Source: Psoroptes ovis (Eukaryota; Arthropoda; Arachnida; Sarcoptiformes; Psoroptidae). From it: a DNA stretch of 64,000 nucleotides. Under the pieces are notes generated by a model. It was not told where the DNA came from. It was given only the letters and a program-made list of their open reading frames with translations, and ran no database searches. Location of the stretch: assembly GCA_002943765.1 (NCBI GenBank), contig PQWQ01000020.1:248001-312000 (forward strand). Reading direction: 5' to 3'. Made by a program: the position numbers and the translations under genes. Below, piece after piece: positions 39,401 through 47,821 of this stretch. Position 1 is the first letter of the stretch; each line of letters opens with the position of its first letter.

Positions 39401-39753
39401 TTACTAATAAAATGTATAAAAATAAAATTTTACATTATCAATCATCAGCATCATCATCATCGATACCTGAAATACGTAGCCGTTCAGTTATATCGGCTGA
39501 TGTTATTATTCGTGTTAATAATAATAATATTGATGATAATTACAATGATATTTCAAATTCAAATGAACCAATATCAATTATTAATTCAAATATTGGAAAT
39601 TATGATCATAACGTTCGATTAACTAAAACAACACTTAGTGATCGTGAAATATCATATAATAATAACAGTAATGATAATAATAATGATATCAATCAATGCA
39701 TCACCGGTATTGATGATGGAAAACTTTATCATTCAATGAATTCAATTCATTGA
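18486..39753 (+). CDS. rk: Leucine-rich-repeat GPCR, LGR2/rickets (bursicon receptor) type, with giant C-tail
   Basis: Exons: 18486-18925, 32704-32874, 32995-33066, 33175-33252, 33760-34032, 34108-34317, 34527-34742, 34851-37647 and 37726-39753; phases join throughout, giving 2,094 aa. Residues 1-35 include a signal peptide. LRRNT cysteines appear as CPFCSC. About ten or more LRRs follow (SHNQIADI, NLASNRIEKL, SYNQIKKI), including the FPDLTSTNAIEHI...LPPLDFC motif seen in multi-LRR LGRs, and the hinge has CCPYL and FMPCQDLFDWW. Seven helices lie at about 701-970: LERNYAITHAMHLNKRLSLR replaces DRY, then RGSQAWNSND, FTDFLCWAPIAFF and NPFLYAFFTKQFKKEC. Receptors of this kind bind cystine-knot hormones and act through cAMP; in insects LGR2 drives cuticle tanning. 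The tail is about 1,125 residues of N/Q/S/D-rich sequence with CHNNHCHS and CHCKCH clusters. LGR family is certain; type 2 rather than type 1 is judged from the long LRR domain. Extra LRR exons may hide in the 13.8-kb first intron. Confidence 0.85.
19011..19093. mobile_element. Mariner-like foldback MITE, copy 7
   Basis: It starts TTGTGTTGTCCGATAAGTTC and ends TTTTCGGACAATCTAA, only about 85 bp inside the LGR first-intron donor. Confidence 0.87.
19847..19929. mobile_element. Mariner-like foldback MITE, copy 8 (asymmetric subfamily, opposite orientation)
   Basis: It reads TTAGGTGTTGTCCG...GGCCGATTTTCACGCGGCAA...TTAAGCCGAATGAAC...GGGACAATCTAA, the reverse complement order of copies 1, 3 and 4. 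Elements of this subfamily therefore insert in both orientations. Confidence 0.87.
20985..21065. mobile_element. Mariner-like foldback MITE, copy 9
   Basis: It starts TTGGCTTGTCCGGAAAATTC and ends CTTTTCGGACAACCCTAA. The centre TTTTTCAATTAGTAAATCGG is shared with copy 16. Confidence 0.87.
22108..22146. repeat. Short hairpin (imperfect inverted repeat)
   Basis: TTGGTTCCC at 22108 pairs with GGGAACCAA at 22138-22146, with CATACA/TGTATG repeats between, so an RNA or single strand could form a stem of about 15 bp. It is unrelated to the two foldback families. Confidence 0.7.
23826..23906. mobile_element. Mariner-like foldback MITE, copy 10 (CCCATAAG subfamily)
   Basis: The arms are TTAGGTTGTCCCATAAGTTC and AACTTATGGGACAACCCAA, so the subfamily-specific change GTCCCATAAG is mirrored on both sides. 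The centre is TGAAAAAAAAATTTAAAAAA, shared with copy 15. Confidence 0.92.
24529..24609. mobile_element. Mariner-like foldback MITE, copy 11
   Basis: It starts TTAGGTTGTCCAAAAAGTTC and ends CCGGACAACCTAA, flanked by TA. The centre reads GCTCATTTTTCCCTGACAAT, unlike the others. Confidence 0.88.
25589..25668. mobile_element. Mariner-like foldback MITE, copy 12 (CCCATAAG subfamily)
   Basis: The arms GTTGTCCCATAAGTTCTTGC and GCAAGAACTTATGGGACAAC are exact reverse complements. The left tip has lost the GG of TTAGG. Confidence 0.92.
25895..26590. other. Unusual higher-G+C island inside the LGR first intron
   Basis: About 25895-26025 is visibly richer in G+C, with an imperfect inverted pairing of GCGCTCGACAGGCG on the left and CACTGTCGAGTGC on the right, both near CAAGT/ACTTG. 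At about 26309-26368 a second inverted repeat pairs CCATTTGGTCAATTTG with CAAATGGACCAATG. Two plus-strand open frames (26031-26288 and 26291-26581) run through it. Their translations match no family I know. A decayed transposable element or a non-coding RNA are the options I would weigh. Confidence 0.35.
26689..26841. mobile_element. Foldback element of a second family, long copy
   Basis: About 65-bp arms: GTTTCAAGTTTTAATTC...GAATTTCGTAAT on the left and its imperfect complement ATTACGAAATTC...GAATTAAAACTTGAAAC on the right, separated by roughly 25 bp. It has no similarity to the TTAGGTTGTCC family. Internal repeats of TAGTTTT / AAAACTA occur within each arm. Confidence 0.8.
27069..27179. mobile_element. 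Foldback element of a second family, shorter copy
   Basis: The left part (GGTTTTAAGTTTTTATTC, then CGTAGTTTTAAAATTGAATT) is collinear with the left arm of the 26689 copy. The inverted core AAGTTATAATTCGTAGTTTT pairs with AAAACTACGAATTATAACTT ending at 27179. The outer part of the right arm is missing, so this is a truncated relative. Confidence 0.78.
27377..27456. mobile_element. Mariner-like foldback MITE, copy 13
   Basis: The arms TTAGGTTGTCCGATAAGTTT and AAACTTATCGGACAACCCAT mirror the GATAAG/CTTATC variant. The centre TATAATTCCCTATGATATAA is shared with copy 18. Confidence 0.9.
27743..27828. mobile_element. Mariner-like foldback MITE, copy 14
   Basis: It starts CTGTGTTGTCCGGAAAGTTT and ends TTTTCGAGGACAACCCTAA. 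It has a one-base insertion in the right arm and an extra T in the left arm, so it is an older copy. Confidence 0.82.
28903..29071. repeat. Two clustered (GT)n microsatellites
   Basis: GT-rich tracts at about 28903-28926 and 29049-29071, about 120 bp apart, inside the LGR first intron. Confidence 0.8.
29996..30076. mobile_element. Mariner-like foldback MITE, copy 15 (CCCATAAG subfamily)
   Basis: The arms CTGTCCCATAAGTTCTTGCC and GGCAAGAACTTATGGGACAG are exact complements, including the CTG/CAG variant of the tip. The centre GGAAAAAAAATTTAAAAAA is nearly that of copy 10. Confidence 0.92.
30259..30339. mobile_element. Mariner-like foldback MITE, copy 16
   Basis: It starts TCGGATTGTCCGAAAAGTTT and ends AAACTTTTCGGACAACCAAA. 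It lies only about 180 bp from copy 15. Confidence 0.88.
31662..31690. repeat. Poly(A) tract, 29 nt
   Basis: An uninterrupted run of A preceded by CAGCAGCAGTAGCAGCC. It drives a lysine run in a spurious frame. No retroposed gene was recognised upstream of it. Confidence 0.9.
33487..33571. mobile_element. Mariner-like foldback MITE, copy 17 (asymmetric subfamily), in an LGR intron
   Basis: It starts TTAGCCTGCTGTCCGAAAAG and ends TTTTCGGACAACCTAA, with the subfamily centre CGAATAGAGTTGTCACATG. It lies in the 507-bp LGR intron 33253-33759. Confidence 0.88.
34351..34431. mobile_element. Mariner-like foldback MITE, copy 18, in an LGR intron
   Basis: It starts TTAGATTGTCCGATAAGTTC and ends TTTTGGACAACTTAA. 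It makes up a large part of the 209-bp intron 34318-34526. Confidence 0.88.
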
Positions 39754-41530
39754 ATGCATCAATTGGATTGGATCATTGATTGAAATTTAGTCAGAAATTA
39801 GTCAAATTTCAAATGATATAAAACCCCGAAAATCAAACATTTTCAATGTGATTCTATTTATTTATTTTATTTATTTATTTATTCAATTAATTAATTAATT
39901 TATTTATTTTTTCCAATACAAAAAAAACCATTTATTTGATGATCATCTATATTGGGCTGTCCCATAAGTTTTTGCCGTTTTTTGGATGAAAAAAAATCCA
40001 AAAAAACGGCAAAAACTTATGGGACAGCCCAATATATGTGTCCACTTTGATTGATTTGACTTGCTGTGATTTTTTATTTTCCACTTACACATATTATTTA
40101 TATATTTTCAAGAAAATGAAAAAAACAGACATAAAAATTTTACAAATTTTTAAACAAAATTCAAAACAAAATCTTTTTTCAACGCAAATTTTTTAAAGGC
40201 AAAATCTTTTGATAAATTTTCCTCTTAAGATTTCTCTGGATTTTTTTCTATGTATTTTTGTAAATAAAAAAATAAAAATTCAAAGATTTCAAAAATTAAA
40301 GATTTTAAAAATCAAAGAAAGCCAGAAAATAAATAATGAAAAAATTTTTGAAAAATCCGTTATCATATCGCTTTAGACGTAATTATTTACAATCATCAAC
40401 ACCAACAACGACAGCAACAGCAAAGTTCTTAAATTGAATAGATCCAAGTGGCAGATATGATTTTTGATTTTTTTCGACGAGGAAATGATTTTTCTCTGTA
40501 TTTTCGCCTGTGTTTTCGATTCAACTGCTGCTATTTGATATGTCGCCATTGATAAGCTCTCGTACTTGTACTTATATCAAATTTACATTAATAATAATAA
40601 TCAAATGTAAATATAAATCATTTAATAGATTTTCGAATTGAATTGAAAAACAACAACAAAACAAAACAATTTGACAAAATTCTTATTGAAAAACTAATGG
40701 TTAATGACTTGACTTGCATTGATTTGATGCATTTGTTGTATTGTGTGTGTATGTGTTTGAATTTTGATTGTTTTTTGATTGAAAAAACAATCAAAAATTT
40801 GATTTCGTTTAAATTCTTTTAATTTTTTCAAATTTTCAAATCAAATAAATTGATTAATCATCAACAAATTCATCAACAACAGTGAAAATTCATTCATTCA
40901 TTCATTCATTCATTCATTTAGACCTAAAATAAATATATTCTTGTTATAATTATAGAATTAGAATGACGATCATCGTGATGATGATCGTAATAAATTAAAA
41001 TATTGGGCGGTGTCATCTGCTGTATGAAATTTAAAAAGAATGAATGTGTAATAATTGAATGAAATTTTGATTTTTTTTTTTTTTGAAATAAAACAAAGGT
41101 AGAAAGCTTTGTAGAAAGCTTTGAGTGTTTATGTGTTTTTGCTTGCTTGCTTGCAGCTGCCATTTGATTCTGTGTGGTTTTTATTAAACACATTACCACA
41201 TTACACAACGACTACATAACAACAAGCATATACGACATACGGGAAAAAATGACCGTAATTTTTTGGTGAATCCATTTTCAGGCTCATCATTATTTTATCT
41301 TACACCGATTGGAACAATCAAAACAATCAAACAAAACTCATAAAATGAAAATGAAACGAAAATACTCAAAAGCTTTCAACGTAAAACTGATAAATCATTA
41401 AATGTTTTTTGGGGGTGATATCAATTTTCAATTAATTTCATTTTAAATTTTGATATATTTCATATTTTTGATAATCCCAAAAAAATCCAAAACAAATCAA
41501 TCAAATGATTGATTGAAGCGATTAAAAAAA
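39754..41530. other. Intergenic DNA between the LGR gene and the first MARVEL gene
   Basis: It contains MITE copy 19 at 39952, many ATTT and GAAT tracts, and no frame that looks like a real gene. A short minus frame (40924-41208) with lysine-rich low-complexity sequence was judged spurious. Confidence 0.5.
39952..40032. mobile_element. Mariner-like foldback MITE, copy 19 (CCCATAAG subfamily), near-perfect palindrome
   Basis: The arms TTGGGCTGTCCCATAAGTTT and AAACTTATGGGACAGCCCAA are perfectly complementary, and pairing continues inward (GCCGTTTTTTGGA / TCCAAAAAAACGGC), leaving only a few unpaired bases. This is the most intact hairpin in the window. It sits about 200 bp past the LGR stop codon and may fall within its 3' UTR. 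Confidence 0.94.
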
Positions 41531-42290
41531 ATGCCTTTTTCCAAAATAAATTTTGCCCAACCAATTGTTTTGAATCAAAATTATCTTCGTTCAATACCTG
41601 GTATTCTTAAACTGTTTGAATGTGTATGTCGAATTTTGACTGAAAATTTTTATCACTTTTTAACTAATTTAATTTGATTCAATTCAATTTACCCAGATAT
41701 GTTGTTTAATATCATTTCTAACAATATGGCTATCATGTCGTTCAAATTATGATCCATATCTTGGCACCAATAACGGTTTTGTTGGCGGTGATATTGAAAC
41801 ATTTTCATTATTAATTTATTTTCAATTATTTTTCATGACAACATTGATAATGATTATTTATTATTTTTCAATATTTGCATCAACAATTATTCCTAAAACA
41901 GTATTTGTATGTTTTATTAATTTTGATTCGGAAAATATTTCAAATATTAATTATTATTTTCAATCGAACCAAAAAATAGGAATTTGTATATAATTTAATA
42001 GCATTCATATCTCAATTAATTATTTCGATTTGTCTGTTGGAAGCATTAATATCAAGAAATACTAATAATGATGATGATGATGGTGGTGATCATTTAGATG
42101 GATTCCATTATGAACCAGGATTCACTGGCAAAATTATTAGTTCGGTTCGTTTTGACATTTAAAACTTGAAAATGAAATATTTAAAAATATTTTCTCCAAT
42201 TTTTCTTTGATTTAGATATTTGGCCTTCTATCTTCGATTACATTCGGCATCGATACATGTTTTTCTTATCAATCATATATTAAAAGTTGA
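41531..42290 (+). CDS. MARVEL-domain four-helix membrane protein (CMTM/MAL-like), gene A
   Basis: Exons are 41531-41623, 41697-41900, 41980-42144 and 42216-42290, all introns phase 0, giving 178 aa. The start reads MPFSKINFAQPIVLNQ, followed by the typical entry to helix 1, YLRSIPGILKLFEC. Helix 1 continues ICCLISFLTIWL, helix 2 is LLIYFQLFFMTTLIMIIYYF, helix 3 is FISQLIISICLLEALIS, and helix 4 is IFGLLSSITFGIDTCFSY, whose FGxxxxxxxxxD pattern is characteristic of MARVEL proteins. Family members act in membrane apposition and vesicle cargo sorting. An acidic run (NNDDDDGGD) lies in the last loop. The gene has only short exons. It ends 263 bp before the GTF2H1 start, on the same strand. Confidence 0.78.
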
Positions 42291-42418
42291 AATATTTAAT
42301 GTCTTTAATTTCTATTTTTCCATGTAAATTATTCATGAATAATAAAAAAAAACAAAACAAAAAATTTAATTCATAAAAATTTTTTTGTTTACATCTTTGA
42401 TTCCTACTTTGATTAATA

Positions 42419-42431
42419 GATGGCAGCACTT
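42419..42431 (+). promoter_or_regulatory. AGATGGCAGCAC motif upstream of GTF2H1
   Basis: AGATGGCAGCAC lies about 125 bp before the GTF2H1 start codon. Its reverse complement GTGCTGCCATCT occurs at about 7519-7531, between the 3' ends of LSM10 and the Ly6 gene. The core resembles the YY1-type AAGATGGC motif found near animal start sites; function here is inference. Confidence 0.35.
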
Positions 42432-42553
42432 TCGAATTGTCAAAAAAAAATTTCACCATTGTTTTCATTTGTTGAATTTTCAATGTGATTTTTTACTTCA
42501 GAGAATTTGAATTAGTTGTACTTCGATCAATTTTGAAAAAATCATCAATAATA

Positions 42554-44407
42554 ATGGCACAATCAGAAGATGTTCGGGCTATGATTGAACATGTACGGGT
42601 AAAAAAAGCCGACGGTACATTATATTTAATGAATGAACGTATTGCATGGATGCCGAATGGTAAAAATACATTTACGATATCACATAAATATGCTGATATT
42701 AAAACACAGAAAATATCACCCGAAGGAAAGCCAAAGATTCAATTACAAATTGTATTGGCCAATGGTAGTGATACGTTCCATTTCGTTAATCCAAAAGGAC
42801 AACAAGCTCAACTTGAAGATCGTAATCAAGTAAAAGAATTGCTACAACAAATGCTTCCATTATTTCGTCGTAAAATGTCACAAGAAATGGAACAAAAATG
42901 GAAAGTACTGGTTGATAATCCTAATCTTTATCAATTATATAAAGAATTAGTTGCAACTAACATTATTACACCAGATGAATTCTGGGAAACGTATGCAACA
43001 CGGAAACAGCTTGCATTGAAAGGTATCGATTCGAATGGTAAAAAAGAAAAAGTTGGCGTATCGTCAGCGTTTCTAGCCGATGTTAAACCACAATCCGATG
43101 GACAAAATGGTATTCATTATAATATCACAAGTGAAATAATCGAAGCCATTTTTCAGACCTATCCTGCCGTCAAACGTAAACACTTTGAATGTGTACCACA
43201 TAAACTGAGTGAACAAGAATTTTGGCAACGTTTCTTTCAATCACACTACTTTCATCGTGACCGTATGACATCGATGAAAGATTTTTTCAATGATTGCGCA
43301 AAACAAGATGAAATGGATATACAAAATGCGATTAAAAAAGGTATTATTGATCCATTTTTCGATATACGAGTATTTGATGATGAAGTAGAACCAACTATTG
43401 AAAACGTTCTTGGTTCTGAAGCGAATGCGAATCAAGGGAAAAATGAGCTATCAGCAAATAAAGCATTGATTAGACGTTTTAATTTTCATTCAATAATGGT
43501 ATTGGATGCATGTAGATCCGAAGAAGAACGTGGTTATAATAATAAAGACGCGTTATCATTGATTAATGGCGATAAGAAAAAAGAATCAAAAGATAAATCC
43601 AATGAGGAACTGACAACATCCATAGTTGAAATGAAAGATGATAAATTTGAAAATGAAAGATTGATGGCCAAAAAAAGACGTCTAAAAGAAGCAATCGAAT
43701 ATGATGATTTGTCTGGTAAAAAACCAGCTGTCGGATCATCGATAGATGAATTTGATGAAGGTGTTCAACCTCCTAAGTTACAGGTCACCAATACTGAACG
43801 ATATATGTATGGACCAACACCTTTGTTGAAAAATTCTGAAAATAATTAGTAAGTTTATCCATTTATTCATTGAAAAATAATTCACTGAAATTTTTTCCAT
43901 TTTCCTTTAAATAGTGATTATACCAATGACAAAAGAAATTTTCAAGTATCATTACAAGCTGCCATATTGCAGCAAATATCATCAGCAGCCAATTGGAAAC
44001 CATTCACCGGTATTGTACAAGATTCAAAGAAGGCCATACAAGTTGTCAATGATTTATCACCTGGCGGTATATTGATGAAAAATTCATCATCAATATCTGC
44101 AACAAATTTAAACGATGAAATACCTAAAGATGTGTTGATGGAGCTAAAACATTTGACAATGGCATTGAATGAATTGCTATATCATTTTTGGAAATGTATA
44201 CCATTTTCGAATGAAAAACATGAAAAAAAATTCATCGAAATGAAAGAAACGCTGGATCGTTTTATTGTGAATAAATTACAACCATTTCATGATCGAATAT
44301 CGAATGAATATCATCGTGATTTGACTGGACATTTGTTCAATAAATTGGATATTGCACATTCACGTTATAATAATTGGTTTACCAAAAAGCAATTACAATG
44401 TAAATAG
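42554..44407 (+). CDS. GTF2H1: TFIIH core subunit p62 (GTF2H1 / Tfb1)
   Basis: p62 is a structural core subunit of TFIIH, acting in RNA polymerase II initiation and nucleotide excision repair. Exons are 42554-43848 and 43915-44407 (phase-2 intron, 66 bp), giving 595 aa against 548 in human. The N-terminal PH-like domain spans about 1-110 (DGTLYLMNERIAWMPNGKNT, FTISHKYADIKTQKISPEGK). BSD domains follow, with LYQLYKELVATNIITPDEFW and then FWQRFFQSHYFHRDRM. The C-terminal conserved blocks ERYMYGPTPLL, ANWKPFTGIVQD and LNELLYHFW are present. I start at ATG 42554 (MAQSEDVRAMIEHVRVKK); an in-frame ATG at 42485 would add 23 residues with no counterpart in the human protein. A Lys/Asp-rich stretch near residue 355 is longer than in human. 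A polyadenylation signal AATAAA is at 44755-44760. Confidence 0.95.
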
Positions 44408-45391
44408 AAATCATGCGTGTATCATATTTTTTATGTGAAATATTTTTACAAATGAATTAATTATTCAATTTCAAATGAAATCGGATCAATTTTGTTTTGA
44501 TTTGTTACCAAGACAACCAAGCAAACAAACAAAACAATTAGAATCCAAATAATTCAACCAATAAACAAGAATCAATGATGAGCCATAAATAATTCGAAGA
44601 AACACGATGAATTTTATGAAATCAAAATGAAATGATATTAGTCGATCAAAAAGAAGGTCATTAACATCTTAAATACTATCATAAATGTAATACAATCAAC
44701 ATAAAAAGGCTTGTAAATTCATCAATTATTAATTTATTATTGAAAAACTATTGTAATAAAAACCCTTAACCTCATCCAAAATAAAATAAAATCCAAGCAT
44801 TTTTTCATTACCACAAATTCATTCGCAAAAATTATTTATTTTTACACACATTCATTTGACCATAAAAGGATCCAAAGTGTAACATAAACAATTTAAAATT
44901 CATTTGCTCACAAAAATAAAAGCCAACAAACCTTCATCATCATTATTTCAATTATTAAAAACGATCAATTTAAAATAAAATATAAAAAATAAAATTCAAG
45001 CAATATACCTTTAACCACCACCACCATTTACAAACTCAAAAAATTTACGCTCACGCATCAACAACAACTTAACAACAACTTAGAAAACTTGTTGTCGTTG
45101 TATTTGTATACAATTTGATGTTTTGATTTGTTTTTATGTTGTTGTGTTGTTTTCATATGATTATTTATCTCATTCATTGTTTGACTACATATTTCAATTA
45201 TGCAATGATTCACAATCCATTTGTAGTAATAATCAAAATATTATTTCATCATTTTTAAATCGTAATGTAAATCAATGAAATTGTTTTGTTTTGTTTTGTT
45301 TTTATTCATTTTTTTCCTGTTTTTTTATTGTATTTTGTAGATACCAGAAGTAACTAATATTGATTCAAAATTGTTTCATTCCACCATCACT
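44408..45391. other. Intergenic DNA and probable 5' UTR intron of katanin p60
   Basis: This holds the GTF2H1 3' UTR and the katanin 5' region. A strong acceptor (TTTTTTTATTGTATTTTGTAG, ending at 45340) lies 51 bp before the katanin ATG, suggesting a leader intron; the matching donor was not identified. Confidence 0.5.
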
Positions 45392-47035
45392 ATGAATGCA
45401 CCGGCAGAAATTTGTGATAATGTTAAAGTTGCACGTGAATGTTCACTGTTAGGAAATTATGAAACAGCATTAATCTATTATCAAGGTGTTGTACAACAAA
45501 TACATCGTCATATGCAAACATTAACTGATCATAATCTCAAAGAAAAATGGCAAGAAGTACAACAAATAATTGCACAAGAATATGAAGTTGTTAAAGATTT
45601 ACATTCAACATTATTAAATTTTAAAGGTGATAATCATAATAATCGACCGATTGGACCACAAATCAGTGCAAATAATGCCAATAATAATGGTTCTGCTGCG
45701 AATGGTATCGATCCTAATCTATTTGCTACAATTTTACAAAATGTATCAACATATGATAATTATCGTGATCCGGATGTATGGCCAGAGCCATTCGAAGTGA
45801 ATCATAATCTTAATAATCGTTCTATGGCTCACCAACCACCACCACCAACAACTTCGAATTCACGTAAACCTGGTTATGCATCTTCTTCACATCAAAACAC
45901 TGGATCACGTGGTGGTACCACACAAAAATCCACTCGTAATTCAGCATCATCAAGAGGGGCATCAAAAGATTCACGTGCTAAAAGCAAAGATGCGTCGAAT
46001 AGTAGAGCAAGTGAATCTCGTGGTAAAAAATCAACAAATAATTCCGGTGCCAATCATTCAAGCTCCACTAATAAATCATCGAATGATGAAAATGAACAAA
46101 AAGAACGACATTTCGAAATAAATGGACCAGATGCCGAATTAGTCGAAATGCTTGAACGTGATATTTTGCAAAAAAATCCCGATACACATTGGGATGATAT
46201 TGCTGATTTACAAGAAGCAAAACGTTTACTGGAAGAAGCTGTTGTTTTACCAATGTGGATGCCTGATTTTTTTCGCGGTATTCGACGACCATGGAAAGGT
46301 GTGTTAATGGTTGGACCACCGGGCACCGGTAAAACAATGCTTGCAAAAGCTGTTGCAACTGAATGTAAAACAACATTCTTCAATGTATCATCGACAACGT
46401 TGACATCAAAATATCGTGGTGAATCAGAAAAATTGGTTCGATTGTTGTTCGAAATGGCTCGTTTCTATGCACCAGCAACGATATTTATCGATGAAATCGA
46501 TTCACTTTGTTCACGTCGTGGTTCCGATAACGAGCATGAAGCAAGTCGTCGTGTTAAATCAGAATTATTAATACAAATGGATGGAATAACAAACAACGAT
46601 GATCCATCTAAAGTGGTCATGGTATTAGCAGCTACAAATTTTCCATGGGATATTGATGAAGCATTACGAAGACGGCTAGAAAAACGTATTTACATTCCAT
46701 TACCGACAGCCGAAGGTCGAGAAGCATTATTACGTATCAATCTGCGTGAAGTAAAACAATCAGATGATTTAGATATAGCCGAAATTGCTCGTCGTTTAGA
46801 TGGTTATTCAGGTGCCGACATTACCAATGTATGTCGTGATGCATGTATGATGGTGATGCGTCGTCGTATCCAAGGGCTGACACCTGAACAAATACGTTCA
46901 TTATCGAAAGAAGAGCTGGATTTACCGGTTACGTTTGCTGATTTTGAAGAAGCGATTAAAAAAATCAATAAATCCGTTTCGCCAGAAGATTTGAAAAAAT
47001 ATGAAAAATGGATGGCCGAATTTGGTTCAATGTAA
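45392..47035 (+). CDS. KATNA1: Katanin p60 catalytic subunit (KATNA1), microtubule-severing AAA ATPase
   Basis: This is an intronless coding region of 547 aa. Katanin p60 hexamers bind tubulin tails and sever microtubules. An N-terminal MIT domain covers about 1-75 (VKVARECSLLGNYETALIYY), followed by an S/N/K-rich linker at about 85-250. The AAA module starts LVEMLERDILQKNPDTHWDD with the hallmark EAVVLPMWMPDFFRGIRRPW. Walker A GPPGTGKT is at about 308-315, Walker B IFIDEID at about 365, pore loop residues are in the KYRGESE segment, and arginine fingers are in EALRRRLEKR. The C-terminal Vps4-like helices end KYEKWMAEFGSM. All catalytic residues are present. Start: the ATG at 45392 gives MNAPAEICDNVKVA, in line with the family N-terminus. 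Poly(A) signals AATAAA are at 47222 and 47245. Confidence 0.97.
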   Translation: MNAPAEICDNVKVARECSLLGNYETALIYYQGVVQQIHRHMQTLTDHNLKEKWQEVQQIIAQEYEVVKDLHSTLLNFKGDNHNNRPIGPQISANNANNNGSAANGIDPNLFATILQNVSTYDNYRDPDVWPEPFEVNHNLNNRSMAHQPPPPTTSNSRKPGYASSSHQNTGSRGGTTQKSTRNSASSRGASKDSRAKSKDASNSRASESRGKKSTNNSGANHSSSTNKSSNDENEQKERHFEINGPDAELVEMLERDILQKNPDTHWDDIADLQEAKRLLEEAVVLPMWMPDFFRGIRRPWKGVLMVGPPGTGKTMLAKAVATECKTTFFNVSSTTLTSKYRGESEKLVRLLFEMARFYAPATIFIDEIDSLCSRRGSDNEHEASRRVKSELLIQMDGITNNDDPSKVVMVLAATNFPWDIDEALRRRLEKRIYIPLPTAEGREALLRINLREVKQSDDLDIAEIARRLDGYSGADITNVCRDACMMVMRRRIQGLTPEQIRSLSKEELDLPVTFADFEEAIKKINKSVSPEDLKKYEKWMAEFGSM

Positions 47036-47221
47036 CATATATGATGATAAATGATTCGATGTCGAGCATCAAATTACAATTTATTTTTATGTAAATTTAT
47101 TCCAAAGCAAATCTATTATTTGATGTATTCGTGAGAAAAAGTCTTTATTTTACAAAACTATAGAAACATTAATATTAATAATAATTATAAAAAATAATAA
47201 AATTGTTAAATTATTCATTCA

Positions 47222-47250
47222 AATAAAATATATTCAAATCATTGAATAAA
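47222..47250 (+). terminator. Polyadenylation signals of katanin p60
   Basis: Two AATAAA hexamers (47222-47227 and 47245-47250), about 190 bp after the stop codon, followed by GT-rich sequence (GTGTGTGTATTG), a usual arrangement for cleavage and polyadenylation. Confidence 0.6.
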
Positions 47251-47739
47251 ATGTGTGTGTATTGACAATAATTAATCATAATAATAATAATAATAAAAAC
47301 TGTGGTAAAAAAAAACAGAAATCAATCATTTAATTAAAAAAAAAAACAAATAATCATTGTTCAAGGTGTATATATGTGTGATTTGCATTGAGTGCTCGAG
47401 TTTGTGTTTGTATGCATTGATTTTGGACGAGAAAATTTTTCATCATTTAGCACATTGCTTCAATGGTTCTTAGGATTGATTGAATCATTATTGAAAAGGC
47501 ACATTTTAAAAATTTGTTTTTTTTTTGGCCCAAAATTTTGCTTATTAGAATTGAACGATGGAAAATTTAACGAAAAATTGAAATTTTGAAATTTTAAAAT
47601 CTTAATGGATGAATGTATGCATGCATGCTCTCGAATAGATGTGTATTGGTGATCGGTATTGATTGATGAATTATGGTTTGAATTCTTCTTTTTTTTTTGC
47701 TCTGGAATCATTATCATTCATTTAACCAAAATGTATGTA

Positions 47740-47821
47740 TTAGATTGTTTGAAAAGTTCATGGCGCTTAATCGAATAGAGTTGCCACATGAAAATCGGCC
47801 AAAACTTTCCGGACAGCCTAA
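47740..47821. mobile_element. Mariner-like foldback MITE, copy 20 (asymmetric subfamily)
   Basis: It starts TTAGATTGTTTGAAAAGTTC and ends CCGGACAGCCTAA. The centre CTTAATCGAATAGAGTTGCC is almost the consensus of copies 1, 3, 4 and 17. It is the rightmost copy in the window. Confidence 0.88.

Noticed and set aside
13523..39753. Reading the TTAGGTTGTCC hairpins as transcription terminators
   Set aside because: They have terminal inverted repeats flanked by TA, occur in both orientations and at unrelated places, and this is a eukaryotic genome.
46054..46383. Two minus-strand open frames opposite katanin
   Set aside because: Shadows of the AAA ATPase coding sequence.
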